64,000 nucleotides of DNA from positions 1-64,000 of the forward strand of contig JBAYSX010000006.1 of assembly GCA_041675905.1 (NCBI GenBank). The letters are read 5' to 3'. The stretch comes from Sandaracinobacteroides sp041675905 (GTDB taxonomy: Bacteria > Pseudomonadota > Alphaproteobacteria > Sphingomonadales > Sphingomonadaceae). The translations under genes were made by a program, and so were the position numbers. The notes below the pieces were generated by a model that was not told where the DNA came from, searched no databases, and worked only from the letters and a program-made list of their open reading frames with translations. Below are positions 25,453 to 34,104 of this stretch, one piece after another (position 1 is the first letter of the stretch; each line of letters begins with the position of its first letter).

Positions 25453-27000
25453 TTATGTCTTTCTATCGTGCCGCCGCGCCATCAGACTGCCGCCGGCAAA
25501 CAGGAGCAACGCCATCAGTCCAGGTGCGAGTAGCCCCATGTGGGCAAAAGGCGTGGCGGGCAGCGGAGCCGGCAGACGAACCGTTTCCGCCACCGCCATA
25601 TGTGCCGGCAACACGGCGAGATTTTCGCCGCGTGGCCCGATCAGGCCCGAAATGCCTGTCGACGTGACCCGCACCAGAGGCAGCCCCTCCTCGATTGCGC
25701 GCAAACGCGCCTGGGCATAATGTTGTGGGGGGCCGGAGGGGCCGAACCAGGCATCGTTGGATACGGTAAGAATCCAGCCTGGCCGCGGTTCACGCGTGAC
25801 GACGGCGCCAGGAAAAATAATTTCATAACAGATAGCCGGGCCAACGGCAGGCAAGCCCGGAAGATTCATGCTTTTCGGGCCGGGACCGGGCCAGAAGTCC
25901 AGCACGCCGGGCACCAGACGTTGCAGACCCAGCGGTTCGGCGAACGATCGTAGCGGCAAATATTCGCCGCCCGGCACCAGATGCGCCTTGTCGTAGCGGG
26001 AAAGGATATGTCCGAGATTATCCAGCACATACAGACTATTGCGCGCGCCGATGGCTGTGCCCCTTTCGTCACGCTCGATAGCGATACCACCCGTCAGCAA
26101 CAGTTGGCCCGATTGCAGCGGTGCGGTGATATCCCGGGCCAGCGTCGGGTCTTCGTGCAGCGGGTATTCGATCGCGGCTTCCGGCCAGATAATCGCATGA
26201 ACCGCAGGATTTTCCCGCAAGCCTTTTACCGTCAGAGCCATCAGACGGTCGATGGCATCATCCGGGCCGGTGGCGGCGTGTTTCTCCGTTTGCGACATAT
26301 TGGGTTGCACAAGCAACAATTCGGGCCCGGCTGGCGCGGGAAGAGGAGGGCGGGCGCGCGGCACAACCAGGGCAAGGAAGAGCAACAGCGGAAATACGCC
26401 AACCAGCAACCAGCGCCCTTGCTCGCCGCGCGCGGCGAGCAGTGCGGCGAGACTGCCGGCGGCCAGCACCATCAGCCCCGAGAGGCCGCTGGCCCCGATG
26501 ATCGCCGCCAGCGCCGCGACTCCTTCCAGCTGCAGCCAGGGCGCGCCAAGGGGATTCCATGGAAAGCCGGTGAACAAAATGCCGCGGACAATTTCCATCA
26601 GCATGAAAAAGCCGGCAAAGATCAGCGTCAGCGGCACGAGGCGCGAGGTGGTTCGCCGCGCTGATAAAGCCGCCGCTGCGGGATAGAGCGCCATCAGGAG
26701 CGCAAGTGCGCCGACCGCCAGATAGCCGAACGCGGCTGGCATTGCCGCCTGAAAGGTGAAGGCGGTGGCGATCCACGAGAGCCCAAGCGCAAAATGACCG
26801 ACGCCAAAGGCAAATCCGCTGAGGAAAGGATGTCGCCCGCCCGCAAGCAACAACAGCAACGTTGCCACCCCGATAATGGGTGCCGCAACCGTTTCATAAG
26901 GCGCAAAACCCAGCGCCGACACCAGACCGGCGAACAGGGCGACCAGTACCAGGGTCAGCCGATTCCAGCCGGCGATACGGGTTAGCAGCAGATTATCCAT
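25453..27000 (-). CDS. lnt: Apolipoprotein N-acyltransferase
   Basis: Adds the third acyl chain to lipoproteins in the inner membrane. It has 515 residues, with six to seven hydrophobic segments in the first 200, a periplasmic nitrilase-type domain and a C-terminal helix (MGLLAPGLMALLLFAGGSLM). The catalytic Glu-Lys-Cys are visible in IIWPEAAIEYPLH, YDKAHLVPGGEYLPLR and GPAICYEIIFPG. The ATG at 27000 gives the usual start. Likely clients in this window are the lipoprotein-type protease at 11.3 kb and the lipoprotein at 59.4 kb. Confidence 0.95.
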   Translation of the reverse strand: MDNLLLTRIAGWNRLTLVLVALFAGLVSALGFAPYETVAAPIIGVATLLLLLAGGRHPFLSGFAFGVGHFALGLSWIATAFTFQAAMPAAFGYLAVGALALLMALYPAAAALSARRTTSRLVPLTLIFAGFFMLMEIVRGILFTGFPWNPLGAPWLQLEGVAALAAIIGASGLSGLMVLAAGSLAALLAARGEQGRWLLVGVFPLLLFLALVVPRARPPLPAPAGPELLLVQPNMSQTEKHAATGPDDAIDRLMALTVKGLRENPAVHAIIWPEAAIEYPLHEDPTLARDITAPLQSGQLLLTGGIAIERDERGTAIGARNSLYVLDNLGHILSRYDKAHLVPGGEYLPLRSFAEPLGLQRLVPGVLDFWPGPGPKSMNLPGLPAVGPAICYEIIFPGAVVTREPRPGWILTVSNDAWFGPSGPPQHYAQARLRAIEEGLPLVRVTSTGISGLIGPRGENLAVLPAHMAVAETVRLPAPLPATPFAHMGLLAPGLMALLLFAGGSLMARRHDRKT

Positions 27001-27092
27001 GGCAAGCGGCCATAGCCGGATGCACCCCATGTCGCCAGATACCCTGCCGGTTGTACTTGGACGCAGCGGTCATGGACTGTAACAGGGCAGTC

Positions 27093-27818
27093 ATGCTTGC
27101 TCCTGCTATTATCCTTGTGCGTCCGCAACTCGGCATGAATATCGGTATGGTCGCCCGCGCGATGGCGAATTTCGCGCTGGATGATTTACGGCTCGTGGCC
27201 CCACGCGATGGCTGGCCCAATCCCGATGCCGGTCCTGCTGCCGCTGGCGCAGATCATGTGCTGGAACGGACAACGGTGTATGAGGATGTCCCGGCGGCGC
27301 TGGCCGATTGCACCTCGGTCTTCGCCACCACTGTCCGCCCGCGCGAACTTGTGAAACCGGTGGTATCGCCGCGCGCGGCGGTGGCGGAAATCCGTCGCCA
27401 GTCGTCGCGGGGTTTGCGTAGCGGCATATTGTTCGGTCCGGAGCGCTCGGGCCTGACGGCGGATGATCTGGCCACGACCGGTGCCATCATCACCTGTCCG
27501 GTCAATCCGGATTTCGGTTCGCTCAATCTGGCGCAGGCAGTTCTATTGGTCGCCTATGAACATTTTCAAGCCGATCCGCCGGAAACCCCGACCCCTGCTG
27601 GCGATCCGCCCGCAACCCATGGCGAGGTGTCCGGCTTGATCGGGCATCTGGAGGCAGAACTGGAAGCCGCCGGCTATTTCCATGTTCCTGAACGCGCACC
27701 CGCAACGAAACGGATGCTGGCGCATTTGTTGAGCCGGCACGGATTTGCCGCGCAGGAGATACGCACCCTGCGCGGCATCATCCGGTCTCTGGCAGAGCAC
27801 CGCCAGAGACGGCGCTGA
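27093..27818 (+). CDS. TrmH/SpoU-family RNA methyltransferase (TrmJ-like)
   Basis: A SAM-dependent 2'-O-methyltransferase of the SPOUT class, 241 residues. The N-terminus reads MLAPAIILVRPQLGMNIGMV. The knot motifs are GILFGPERSGLTADDL and PVNPDFGSLNLAQAVLLVAY. The TrmJ subgroup methylates tRNA at position 32; the C-terminal helical tail (MLAHLLSRHGFAAQEIRTLR) fits TrmJ. The ATG at 27093 follows CAGGG by six bases; the ATG at 27072 is an alternative. Confidence 0.88.
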   Translation: MLAPAIILVRPQLGMNIGMVARAMANFALDDLRLVAPRDGWPNPDAGPAAAGADHVLERTTVYEDVPAALADCTSVFATTVRPRELVKPVVSPRAAVAEIRRQSSRGLRSGILFGPERSGLTADDLATTGAIITCPVNPDFGSLNLAQAVLLVAYEHFQADPPETPTPAGDPPATHGEVSGLIGHLEAELEAAGYFHVPERAPATKRMLAHLLSRHGFAAQEIRTLRGIIRSLAEHRQRRR

Positions 27819-27831
27819 TCGGTAAACCCGC

Positions 27832-28719
27832 TCAGCCCTTTTCCGGCATGTTCGGGATCGTGTAGCCTCTGCCCCAGATTGTTTCTATCACATCCGGTGC
27901 GCCAGCATCGGCCAGCTTACGTCGCAGTTTGCAGATAAACACATCGATGATTTTCATCTCTGGCTCGTTACGGCCACCATATAGATGTGCGAGGAACATT
28001 TCCTTCGTAACCGTCGTCCCGCGTTTCACCGCAAGATATTCGAGGCAGGCATATTCTTTCCCCGTTAGCGGCACGACCTGGCCATGGACTGTCGCGCGAT
28101 GCGCGGAGAGGTCGATATGCAGCGGCCCCATCTCGATTTCCGTTGGCGTGGATACGCGCGCACGCCGCAAGATCGCATGGATACGAGCCATCAGCTCATT
28201 GTTGTGAAATGGCCGGGTGATGAAATCATCGGCGCCATCCAGCAGGCCCGCAATCCGGGCGTCCACGTCATCATCGCCTGAAATAATGATGATCGGTGTT
28301 TCGGGCCGCGTCTGCCGGATCTTGTGCAAGACGGTCTGGCCGGCCATATCCGGCAGGGCGAGGTCCAGCAACACGAGGTGAAAGGCCCAGGCCCGCACCA
28401 GATCTATCGCTTCCTCGCCCAGATTGGTCGTGTAAACGATGAATCCCGCGTCTTCCAGCATCGCGGATAGCGCGTCCGCCAGCGGCCGGTCATCCTCGAC
28501 CATGAGAATGCGCGTGGCCTGGTCCGGAGCTGAAAAACGGCTCCGGTTCTGGGACGGGGCGGGGCGGGTGCTCGTCCGGCTTCCCTGCGCCGGGATGCGT
28601 CCTTCCGAAGTGCGCGGCGAGTCGTTATCCCGATGTGCAAGATCTTTCGGGTGGGCGCCAGCACTATCTTCCTGCGCCGTTGTCACCCCTGAAGGGCGGC
28701 GATTATCCTGGTCGTTCAT
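27832..28719 (-). CDS. CtrA-like OmpR-family response regulator with N-terminal extension
   Basis: A 295-residue response regulator. The DNA-binding domain matches CtrA closely: LTGKEYACLEYLAVKRGTTV, TKEMFLAHLYGG, EPEMKIIDVFICKLRRKL and IETIWGRGYTI. It differs from the standard 230-residue CtrA in two ways. A roughly 68-residue hydrophilic N-terminal extension precedes the receiver (ILMVEDD), and the invariant receiver Lys is Arg (FITRPFHNNE where CtrA has MTKPFH). The phosphoacceptor Asp is kept (LVLLDLALPD, near 119). The start ATG at 28719 has a perfect GGAGGT site. It lies four bases after a SciP-like gene. It may be a CtrA paralog; I cannot tell from one window whether it is the only copy. 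Confidence 0.82.
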   Translation of the reverse strand: MNDQDNRRPSGVTTAQEDSAGAHPKDLAHRDNDSPRTSEGRIPAQGSRTSTRPAPSQNRSRFSAPDQATRILMVEDDRPLADALSAMLEDAGFIVYTTNLGEEAIDLVRAWAFHLVLLDLALPDMAGQTVLHKIRQTRPETPIIIISGDDDVDARIAGLLDGADDFITRPFHNNELMARIHAILRRARVSTPTEIEMGPLHIDLSAHRATVHGQVVPLTGKEYACLEYLAVKRGTTVTKEMFLAHLYGGRNEPEMKIIDVFICKLRRKLADAGAPDVIETIWGRGYTIPNMPEKG

Positions 28720-28723
28720 CGGG

Positions 28724-29188
28724 TTACCTCCGGCTGGCGCTGCGGGCGCCCTGGTATGACGCCGTGTTTTTATCGTCATGATCTTCGCCCTGCCTGGACG
28801 TCGAAAGTTCCCGATACAGCTGGATGCGGGTGACACGCAGGCCAGGTACACCGGCCCTGTCGATCGCCTGCTGCCACAATTCCAGTTCTTCGGGCGAAAG
28901 GCGGTACCGCTGACAGGCTTCCGCAACACTCAAAAGCCCGCCGTTGATCGCCGCGAGAACTTCGGCCTTGCGACGGATCACCCACCGCCGCGTATCCGGC
29001 GGCGGGAGATCATCCATTGAAAGCGGCTCCCCAAAAGGCCCGGGCACCGTATCCCGCAGCGTTGCAGCATGTTCTTCCCGAGGAAGGTCGGCCTCAACGG
29101 AGCGGTCGCGATTCGCACTTTTCCCCGAGTACTGCGAATGGCCCTGTGCAAATCTCCCCTGGCCCCTGAATTCGGGTAGCAGATTCAT
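28724..29188 (-). CDS. SciP-like CtrA inhibitor (DUF1153), extended N-terminus
   Basis: A 154-residue protein. The C-terminal half carries the SciP helix-turn-helix: DLPPPDTRRWVIRRKAEVLA, then INGGLLSVAEACQRYRLSPE and GVPGLRVTRIQLYR. In Caulobacter SciP is a roughly 90-residue protein that binds DNA and blocks CtrA-dependent transcription. Here an extra N-terminal part of about 55 residues (NLLPEFRGQGRFAQG onward) and a charged tail are added. Genetic linkage to a CtrA-like gene, four bases downstream, is unlike Caulobacter, where the two genes are far apart. The start at 29188 follows a GGGGG stretch. Confidence 0.8.
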   Translation of the reverse strand: MNLLPEFRGQGRFAQGHSQYSGKSANRDRSVEADLPREEHAATLRDTVPGPFGEPLSMDDLPPPDTRRWVIRRKAEVLAAINGGLLSVAEACQRYRLSPEELELWQQAIDRAGVPGLRVTRIQLYRELSTSRQGEDHDDKNTASYQGARSASRR

Positions 29189-29592
29189 GTGTAACCCCCA
29201 ATCTACAAACGCAACAAAACAAACATACAATGGATAAATCATGATGTTAGCGCCGGCAGTCCTGGGACTTCCAGGTAACATCACGCTTCTTTCCAGCCCC
29301 TGTTCTCAAGATGACAGAAGATGAAGAAATTTACCACCGTAAATATGACCAAATGTATATCTTGTTACCTTTCTAAAAAATGAATAATTGGCAGTAATTT
29401 TAAATAATGATCATTAACTATAACGTGAATGCATAGATGTCATGCATCGGACACATCAGGTTGAGGCTGCATTGCGCAGGCCGGGATTCATCACCAAATA
29501 AACCAGTTATTGCTCTCTCTTCAGGATACGGCAGCTTGCAACGTTCCTTGCGTGCCCCTAGATGGATGCACGCGCGATTGAGGTAAATTTCC
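29189..29592. other. AT-rich divergent intergenic region between sciP-like gene and mnmA
   Basis: About 400 bases without a gene, far richer in A/T than the rest of the window between about 29320 and 29440. It contains a perfect 12-bp palindrome TAATGATCATTA (29405-29416), two ATGCAT palindromes 13 bases apart (29429-29434 and 29442-29447) and TTAA elements at 29400 and 29414. It must hold the divergent promoters; the palindromes are candidate operators. Confidence 0.5.
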
Positions 29593-30747
29593 GTGAATCA
29601 TTGCAGCCCGTCTCCGCCGGTGGACCTGGCAACGGACACGGTGCACACCACAGATCATCGATTGGCTTTGCCCCCTGCGGGCAGCCGGGTTGTCGTCGCC
29701 ATGTCAGGCGGGGTCGATTCGAGCGTTGTCGCAAGTCTCGCACATGCGCATGGCTGCGAAACCATTGGCGTTACCTTGCGGCTTTCCGACGACGAAGCAG
29801 CGCCCAAACGCGCGGGCAGTTGCTGCGCCGGATCGGACATTGCGGATGCGCGCGCCGTGGCGGACGCCAGAGGTTTTGCACATTATGTTCTCGATTATGC
29901 GTCGGCTTTTCGCGCCGATGTGATGGAGGATTTCGCGGATCAGTATCTGGCTGGCCGTACGCCCGTGCCCTGCATCAGTTGCAACCAGACGGTGAAGTTT
30001 CGTGATCTGTTGCAGGTGGCGGACGATCTGGGCGCAGATTTTCTACTGACCGGCCATTATGTCCGGCGGCTCGACGGGCCGGAGGGCGCCGAACTGCATC
30101 GCGCTGTCGATCCCGCCAAGGATCAAAGCTATTTTCTGTTCGCCACCACGCAGGCGCAACTGTCGCGCCTGGGGTTTCCGCTGGGCGGACTGGACAAGCC
30201 TGCCGTGCGGCGCATGGCCGAATATTTTGGCCTGAGAGTGGCGGGGAAGCCCGACAGCCAGGATATTTGCTTTGTGCCCGGTGGCGATTATCGTGCCGTT
30301 GTCCGCCGTTTGCGGCCGGAAGCGGACCGGCCCGGCGATATTGTGGATACGGAAGGCCGGGTGCGGGGCCGGCATTCAGGCCTGATCGGCTATACCGTCG
30401 GCCAGCGGCGCGGGCTGGAAATCGGCGGGCTGGCGGAGCCCCTGTATGTGGTGCGACTGGATGCCGCAACGAACAGGGTCATCGTCGGGCCGCGCGCGGC
30501 GCTGGCGGTATCGACCGTGTTTCTCGATTCGCTCAATTGGCTGGCATCCGCGCCGCCAGCCGGGCTGTCCGTACAGGTGAAGCTGCGTTCGCTCGCACCG
30601 CTGGTGGAAGCGCAGCTGTTCGCGGAGGGCGCGCACGCGCGGCTGGAACTGGCGTCACCGCAATATGGCGTGGCGCCCGGCCAGGCAGCGGTAGCCTATG
30701 AGGGCAGCCGGGTGCTGGGTGGCGGCTTTATAGCCGCCACGCGCTGA
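29593..30747 (+). CDS. mnmA: tRNA-specific 2-thiouridylase
   Basis: Thiolates U34 of Lys, Glu and Gln tRNAs. It has 384 residues. The PP-loop is VAMSGGVDSSVVASLAH, the first catalytic cysteine is in PVPCISCNQTVKF and the second in SQDICFVPGGDY. An extension of about 30 residues precedes the PP-loop; the GTG start at 29593 has GAGG upstream. It is divergent from the sciP-like gene and converges on accC with three bases between. Confidence 0.95.
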   Translation: MNHCSPSPPVDLATDTVHTTDHRLALPPAGSRVVVAMSGGVDSSVVASLAHAHGCETIGVTLRLSDDEAAPKRAGSCCAGSDIADARAVADARGFAHYVLDYASAFRADVMEDFADQYLAGRTPVPCISCNQTVKFRDLLQVADDLGADFLLTGHYVRRLDGPEGAELHRAVDPAKDQSYFLFATTQAQLSRLGFPLGGLDKPAVRRMAEYFGLRVAGKPDSQDICFVPGGDYRAVVRRLRPEADRPGDIVDTEGRVRGRHSGLIGYTVGQRRGLEIGGLAEPLYVVRLDAATNRVIVGPRAALAVSTVFLDSLNWLASAPPAGLSVQVKLRSLAPLVEAQLFAEGAHARLELASPQYGVAPGQAAVAYEGSRVLGGGFIAATR

Positions 30748-30750
30748 TCT

Positions 30751-32100
30751 TTATTTCGCCAGCAGGGTTTCCAGCCATTTGATCGAATAATCGCCGCTGA
30801 TGAAGTCCGGTTCGTCCAGTAACCGCATGTGCAGCGGCAGGGTCGTGTTGATCCCGTCGATCACCATTTCCTCCAGCGCGCGGCGCAGACGCTGCAACGC
30901 ATCGGCGCGGGTATCGGCATGTACGATCAGCTTGGCTACCAGACTGTCATAATAGGGCGGCACGACATAATCGTCGTAGAGCGCCGAATCGATGCGAACC
31001 CCCGGCCCGCCCGGTGCATGGAACAGGTGGACCCGTCCGGGTGAAGGGGCAAATGTCTGCGGGTTTTCGGCATTGATGCGACATTCAATCGCATGGCCGG
31101 AAAAGCGCACCTGATCCTGGGTAACCGACAGCGGGTGCCCCGCCGCCACCATGATCTGTTCGCGCACGAGATCGAGCCCGGTCAGCATTTCCGTTACCGG
31201 ATGCTCCACCTGCAGTCTGGTGTTCATCTCGATGAAGTAGAACTCACCATCTTCCCAGAGAAATTCGATGGTGCCCGCGCCGCGATACTGCATCTTCGCC
31301 ATGGCGTCGGCGCAGCGCGTACCCATGCGCTGGCGATCCGCGTCGCCAAGCGCGGGGGAGGGGCTTTCCTCAAGCACTTTCTGGTGGCGGCGTTGCAACG
31401 AACAATCCCGCTCGCCCAGATGAATGGCGTTGCCCTTGCCGTCACCGAAAATCTGGAACTCGATATGGCGCGGGTTTTTCAGATATTTTTCGAGATAGAC
31501 GGTATCGTCCGCAAAGGCTGCCCGCGCTTCGTTGCGTGCCTGCTGAAAGGCACCTTCCAGCATGGCGGCGTTTTCCACCACCTTCATGCCGCGCCCGCCG
31601 CCGCCGGATGCGGCCTTCACCAGCACCGGATAGCCCAGATGTCCGGCGATCTCGCGCGCTTCCTCCACAGTTTCCACGGCCCCGTCCGAGCCCGGCACCA
31701 GAGGCAGGCCCAATTCGCCGGCGGTGCGTTTGGCCGCGACCTTGTCTCCCATCACGCGGATATGATGCGGGGACGGCCCGATCCACGCGAGTTTATGCTC
31801 CTCGACAATTTCGGCGAAGCGGGCGTTTTCCGAAAGAAAGCCATAGCCGGGGTGGATGGCGTCGGCCTGGGCGATTTCCGCCGCTGCGATGATATTGGGG
31901 ATGTTGAGGTAGGAATCGGAGGCTGTCGGCGGGCCGATGCATATGGTCTCATCCGCGAGGCGCACATGCATGGCGTTGGCGTCGGCGGTCGAATGAACGG
32001 CGACAGTGCGGATGCCGAGATCACGGGCAGCGCGATGGATACGCAGCGCGATTTCACCACGATTGGCGATCAGGATCTTGCCGAAGGGCGGTTTTTTCAT
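30751..32100 (-). CDS. accC: Biotin carboxylase subunit of acetyl-CoA carboxylase
   Basis: Carboxylates biotin on AccB with ATP and bicarbonate, the first step of fatty acid synthesis. It has 449 residues starting KILIANRGEIALRIHRAAR. The ATP-grasp glycine loop is KAASGGGGRGMKVVE, and EMNTRLQVEHPVTEM is the signature. The ATG at 32100 gives a normal start. It lies 16 bases after accB. Confidence 0.97.
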   Translation of the reverse strand: MKKPPFGKILIANRGEIALRIHRAARDLGIRTVAVHSTADANAMHVRLADETICIGPPTASDSYLNIPNIIAAAEIAQADAIHPGYGFLSENARFAEIVEEHKLAWIGPSPHHIRVMGDKVAAKRTAGELGLPLVPGSDGAVETVEEAREIAGHLGYPVLVKAASGGGGRGMKVVENAAMLEGAFQQARNEARAAFADDTVYLEKYLKNPRHIEFQIFGDGKGNAIHLGERDCSLQRRHQKVLEESPSPALGDADRQRMGTRCADAMAKMQYRGAGTIEFLWEDGEFYFIEMNTRLQVEHPVTEMLTGLDLVREQIMVAAGHPLSVTQDQVRFSGHAIECRINAENPQTFAPSPGRVHLFHAPGGPGVRIDSALYDDYVVPPYYDSLVAKLIVHADTRADALQRLRRALEEMVIDGINTTLPLHMRLLDEPDFISGDYSIKWLETLLAK

Positions 32101-32116
32101 TGAGAGGGCGGGCCGC

Positions 32117-32584
32117 TTATTCGATGATGGCCAGCGGCTGGTCAAACTCGACCGGCTGTTCGTTGGTGACCAGAATAGCCTTCACCGTGCCGGCACGCGG
32201 CGCGATAATAGGATTCATCACTTTCATCGCCTCGACGATCAGCAACGTATCGCCCTGCGCCACCGTCGCCCCTTCCCGCACGAATGCGGGTGATCCAGGA
32301 TCGGGCGAGAGATAGGCGGTGCCAACCATCGGCGATTTGACTGCGCCCGGATGTTCCGGGGTTACGGCAGGGACGGCGGCAGGTGTAGCCGGAGCCGCGA
32401 CTGCGGGCGGCGGCGCCTGCACCGCAACGCTCGTACCCTGGCGCGCCACGCGGATGGCGCGGTCACCATCTTCTACCTGGATCTCGGTAAGGCCGGTTTC
32501 GTCGAGCAAAAGGGCGAGTTGGCGGACGAGTTCCACCTCTACGCGCATCTTTGTTTCCGCGCCGTCCGCCGGTTTATCCGCCAT
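32117..32584 (-). CDS. accB: Biotin carboxyl carrier protein of acetyl-CoA carboxylase
   Basis: Carries the biotin arm between AccC and the transcarboxylase. It has 155 residues: an N-terminal helix region (VELVRQLALLLDETGLTEI), an Ala/Pro-rich linker (about 60-85) and the biotinyl domain with the target Lys in VEAMKVMN. The ATG at 32584 is used; an upstream TTG is unlikely. aroQ, accB and accC follow one another on the strand. Confidence 0.96.
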   Translation of the reverse strand: MADKPADGAETKMRVEVELVRQLALLLDETGLTEIQVEDGDRAIRVARQGTSVAVQAPPPAVAAPATPAAVPAVTPEHPGAVKSPMVGTAYLSPDPGSPAFVREGATVAQGDTLLIVEAMKVMNPIIAPRAGTVKAILVTNEQPVEFDQPLAIIE

Positions 32585-32614
32585 TGTTTTCGGTGTCCTG
32601 TGCAAAAATTAACT

Positions 32615-33076
32615 TCAGGCGCGCCTCTGCCTCATCCCGGCGGCGGCGTCCAGCGCCAGACGATAGCCCCCGGCGCCAAAACCCTGGATAACCCCGGCGG
32701 CAACCGGGCTTATATGGCTGATATGGCGAAAAGATTCCCGGGCCGCCGGATTCGACAAATGCACTTCGATTACCGGCACCGTTATGGCGCTGATCGCGTC
32801 GCGCAGCGCAATCGAGCTATGCGTATAAGCGCCCGCGTTCAGGATCACCGCCAGCGCCTCTCGCCGTGCCGCCTCGTGCAGCCAGTCGATCAGATGGCCT
32901 TCGTGGTTGGATTGCCGCAGATCGACGGCAATGCCCAGTTTCTCCCCATGGCCGACCAGCATTTCGGCAATATCGTCCAACGTGGTCGAGCCATAGATTT
33001 CCGGTTCGCGCGTGCCCAGCAGATTGAGGTTGGGGCCATTCAACACCATCACATAATCGCTCATGGGCTGCGCCAT
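32615..33076 (-). CDS. aroQ: 3-dehydroquinate dehydratase, type II
   Basis: Third step of the shikimate pathway. It has 153 residues. Conserved pieces are VLNGPNLNLLGTREPEIYG (catalytic Arg and Tyr), QSNHEGHLIDWLHEA, LNAGAYTHSSIALRDAI and EVHLSNPAARESFRHIS (catalytic His region). The ATG at 33076 is preferred over 33064 because a GGCGAG element lies upstream. It is divergent from the thiSG fusion gene with 50 bases between. Confidence 0.95.
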   Translation of the reverse strand: MAQPMSDYVMVLNGPNLNLLGTREPEIYGSTTLDDIAEMLVGHGEKLGIAVDLRQSNHEGHLIDWLHEAARREALAVILNAGAYTHSSIALRDAISAITVPVIEVHLSNPAARESFRHISHISPVAAGVIQGFGAGGYRLALDAAAGMRQRRA

Positions 33077-33126
33077 CACTGATCTCGCCTGTTCAAATCA
33101 CTGAAAGCCGCGTCTATAGAGCAGCC

Positions 33127-34104
33127 ATGTCCATTGCCATAGTCCTGAATGGAGAGCCGCGCCCGGCGGTTCCCGGTTCCACCATCGCCACACTCGTCGC
33201 CGAACTCGGGCTGGAGCCGGAGCGGGTGGCGGTTGAACGCAATCTGGAAATTGCGCCGCGTTCGCAATGGGGAGAGCTTGTGCTGGCCGATGGCGACAAG
33301 CTGGAAATCGTGCATTTTGTGGGCGGCGGCCAAAGCGATGACAGTTGGGAAGTGGCCGGGCGGCGGTTCAACTCGCGGCTGATCGTCGGTACCGGAAAAT
33401 ATAAGGATTTCGCTACCAATGCCGCCGCCGTTGCGGCCTCGGGCGCGGAAATGGTGACGGTGGCGGTGCGCCGGGTTAACGTAACAGATCGCTCGCAGCC
33501 CTTGCTGACCGACTACATCGATCCGAAGAAAATCACCTATCTGCCCAATACCGCCGGCTGCTATACCGCGGAAGATGCCATGCGGACCTTGCGGCTCGCG
33601 CGCGAGGCCGGCGGCTGGACTTTGGTGAAGCTGGAAGTCCTGGCGGACCAGAAAACCCTGTACCCGGATGTGGTGGAAACGATACGCGCCACGGAAATCC
33701 TGGCCAGGGAAGGCTTTCAGGTGATGGTCTATACGACGGACGATCCTGTCACGGCGCGGCGGCTGGAAGATGCCGGTGCCGTCGCCATCATGCCGCTTGG
33801 TGCGCCCATCGGTTCGGGCCTTGGTATCCAGAATCGCATCACCATCCGGCTGATCGTCGAGCAGGCGAAGGTGCCGGTGCTGGTCGATGCCGGAGTCGGC
33901 ACGGCTTCTGACGCGGCGATTGCCATGGAACTCGGCTGCACGGGCGTATTGATGAATACGGCGATCGCCGAGGCGCGGGACCCTGTCCGTATGGCTGGCG
34001 CAATGCGCGCCGCTGTTCAGGCCGGACGCGATGCCTACCTTGCGGGCCGCATGCCCGTGCGGCGCTACGCCGATCCGTCCAGCCCGCTGGCGGGGCTGAT
34101 TTAA
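33127..34104 (+). CDS. thiG: ThiS-ThiG fusion: sulfur carrier plus thiazole synthase
   Basis: A 325-residue fusion. Residues 1-68 are a ThiS ubiquitin-like fold (VLNGEPRPAVPGSTIATLVA, VERNLEIAPRSQWGELVLAD) ending in IVHFVGGG. A short linker QSDDSWEVAG leads to the ThiG TIM barrel, which starts FNSRLIVGTGKYKDF, has the Schiff-base Lys in LVKLEVLADQ (near 168), and ends with PLGAPIGSGLGI and VGTASDAAIAMELG. In separate ThiS the GG must be the free C-terminus to be thiocarboxylated; here it is internal. Such fusions are annotated in several alphaproteobacteria. No other thi genes are in the window. Confidence 0.93.
   Translation: MSIAIVLNGEPRPAVPGSTIATLVAELGLEPERVAVERNLEIAPRSQWGELVLADGDKLEIVHFVGGGQSDDSWEVAGRRFNSRLIVGTGKYKDFATNAAAVAASGAEMVTVAVRRVNVTDRSQPLLTDYIDPKKITYLPNTAGCYTAEDAMRTLRLAREAGGWTLVKLEVLADQKTLYPDVVETIRATEILAREGFQVMVYTTDDPVTARRLEDAGAVAIMPLGAPIGSGLGIQNRITIRLIVEQAKVPVLVDAGVGTASDAAIAMELGCTGVLMNTAIAEARDPVRMAGAMRAAVQAGRDAYLAGRMPVRRYADPSSPLAGLI

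Noticed and set aside
29400..29417. Possible CtrA box (TTAA-N7-TTAA)
   Set aside because: The two TTAA elements are ten bases apart instead of seven, and no other copy with correct spacing is present.
31093..32103. Plus-strand open frame antisense to accC
   Set aside because: accC is unambiguous on the minus strand; the antisense translation is low-complexity and matches no family.
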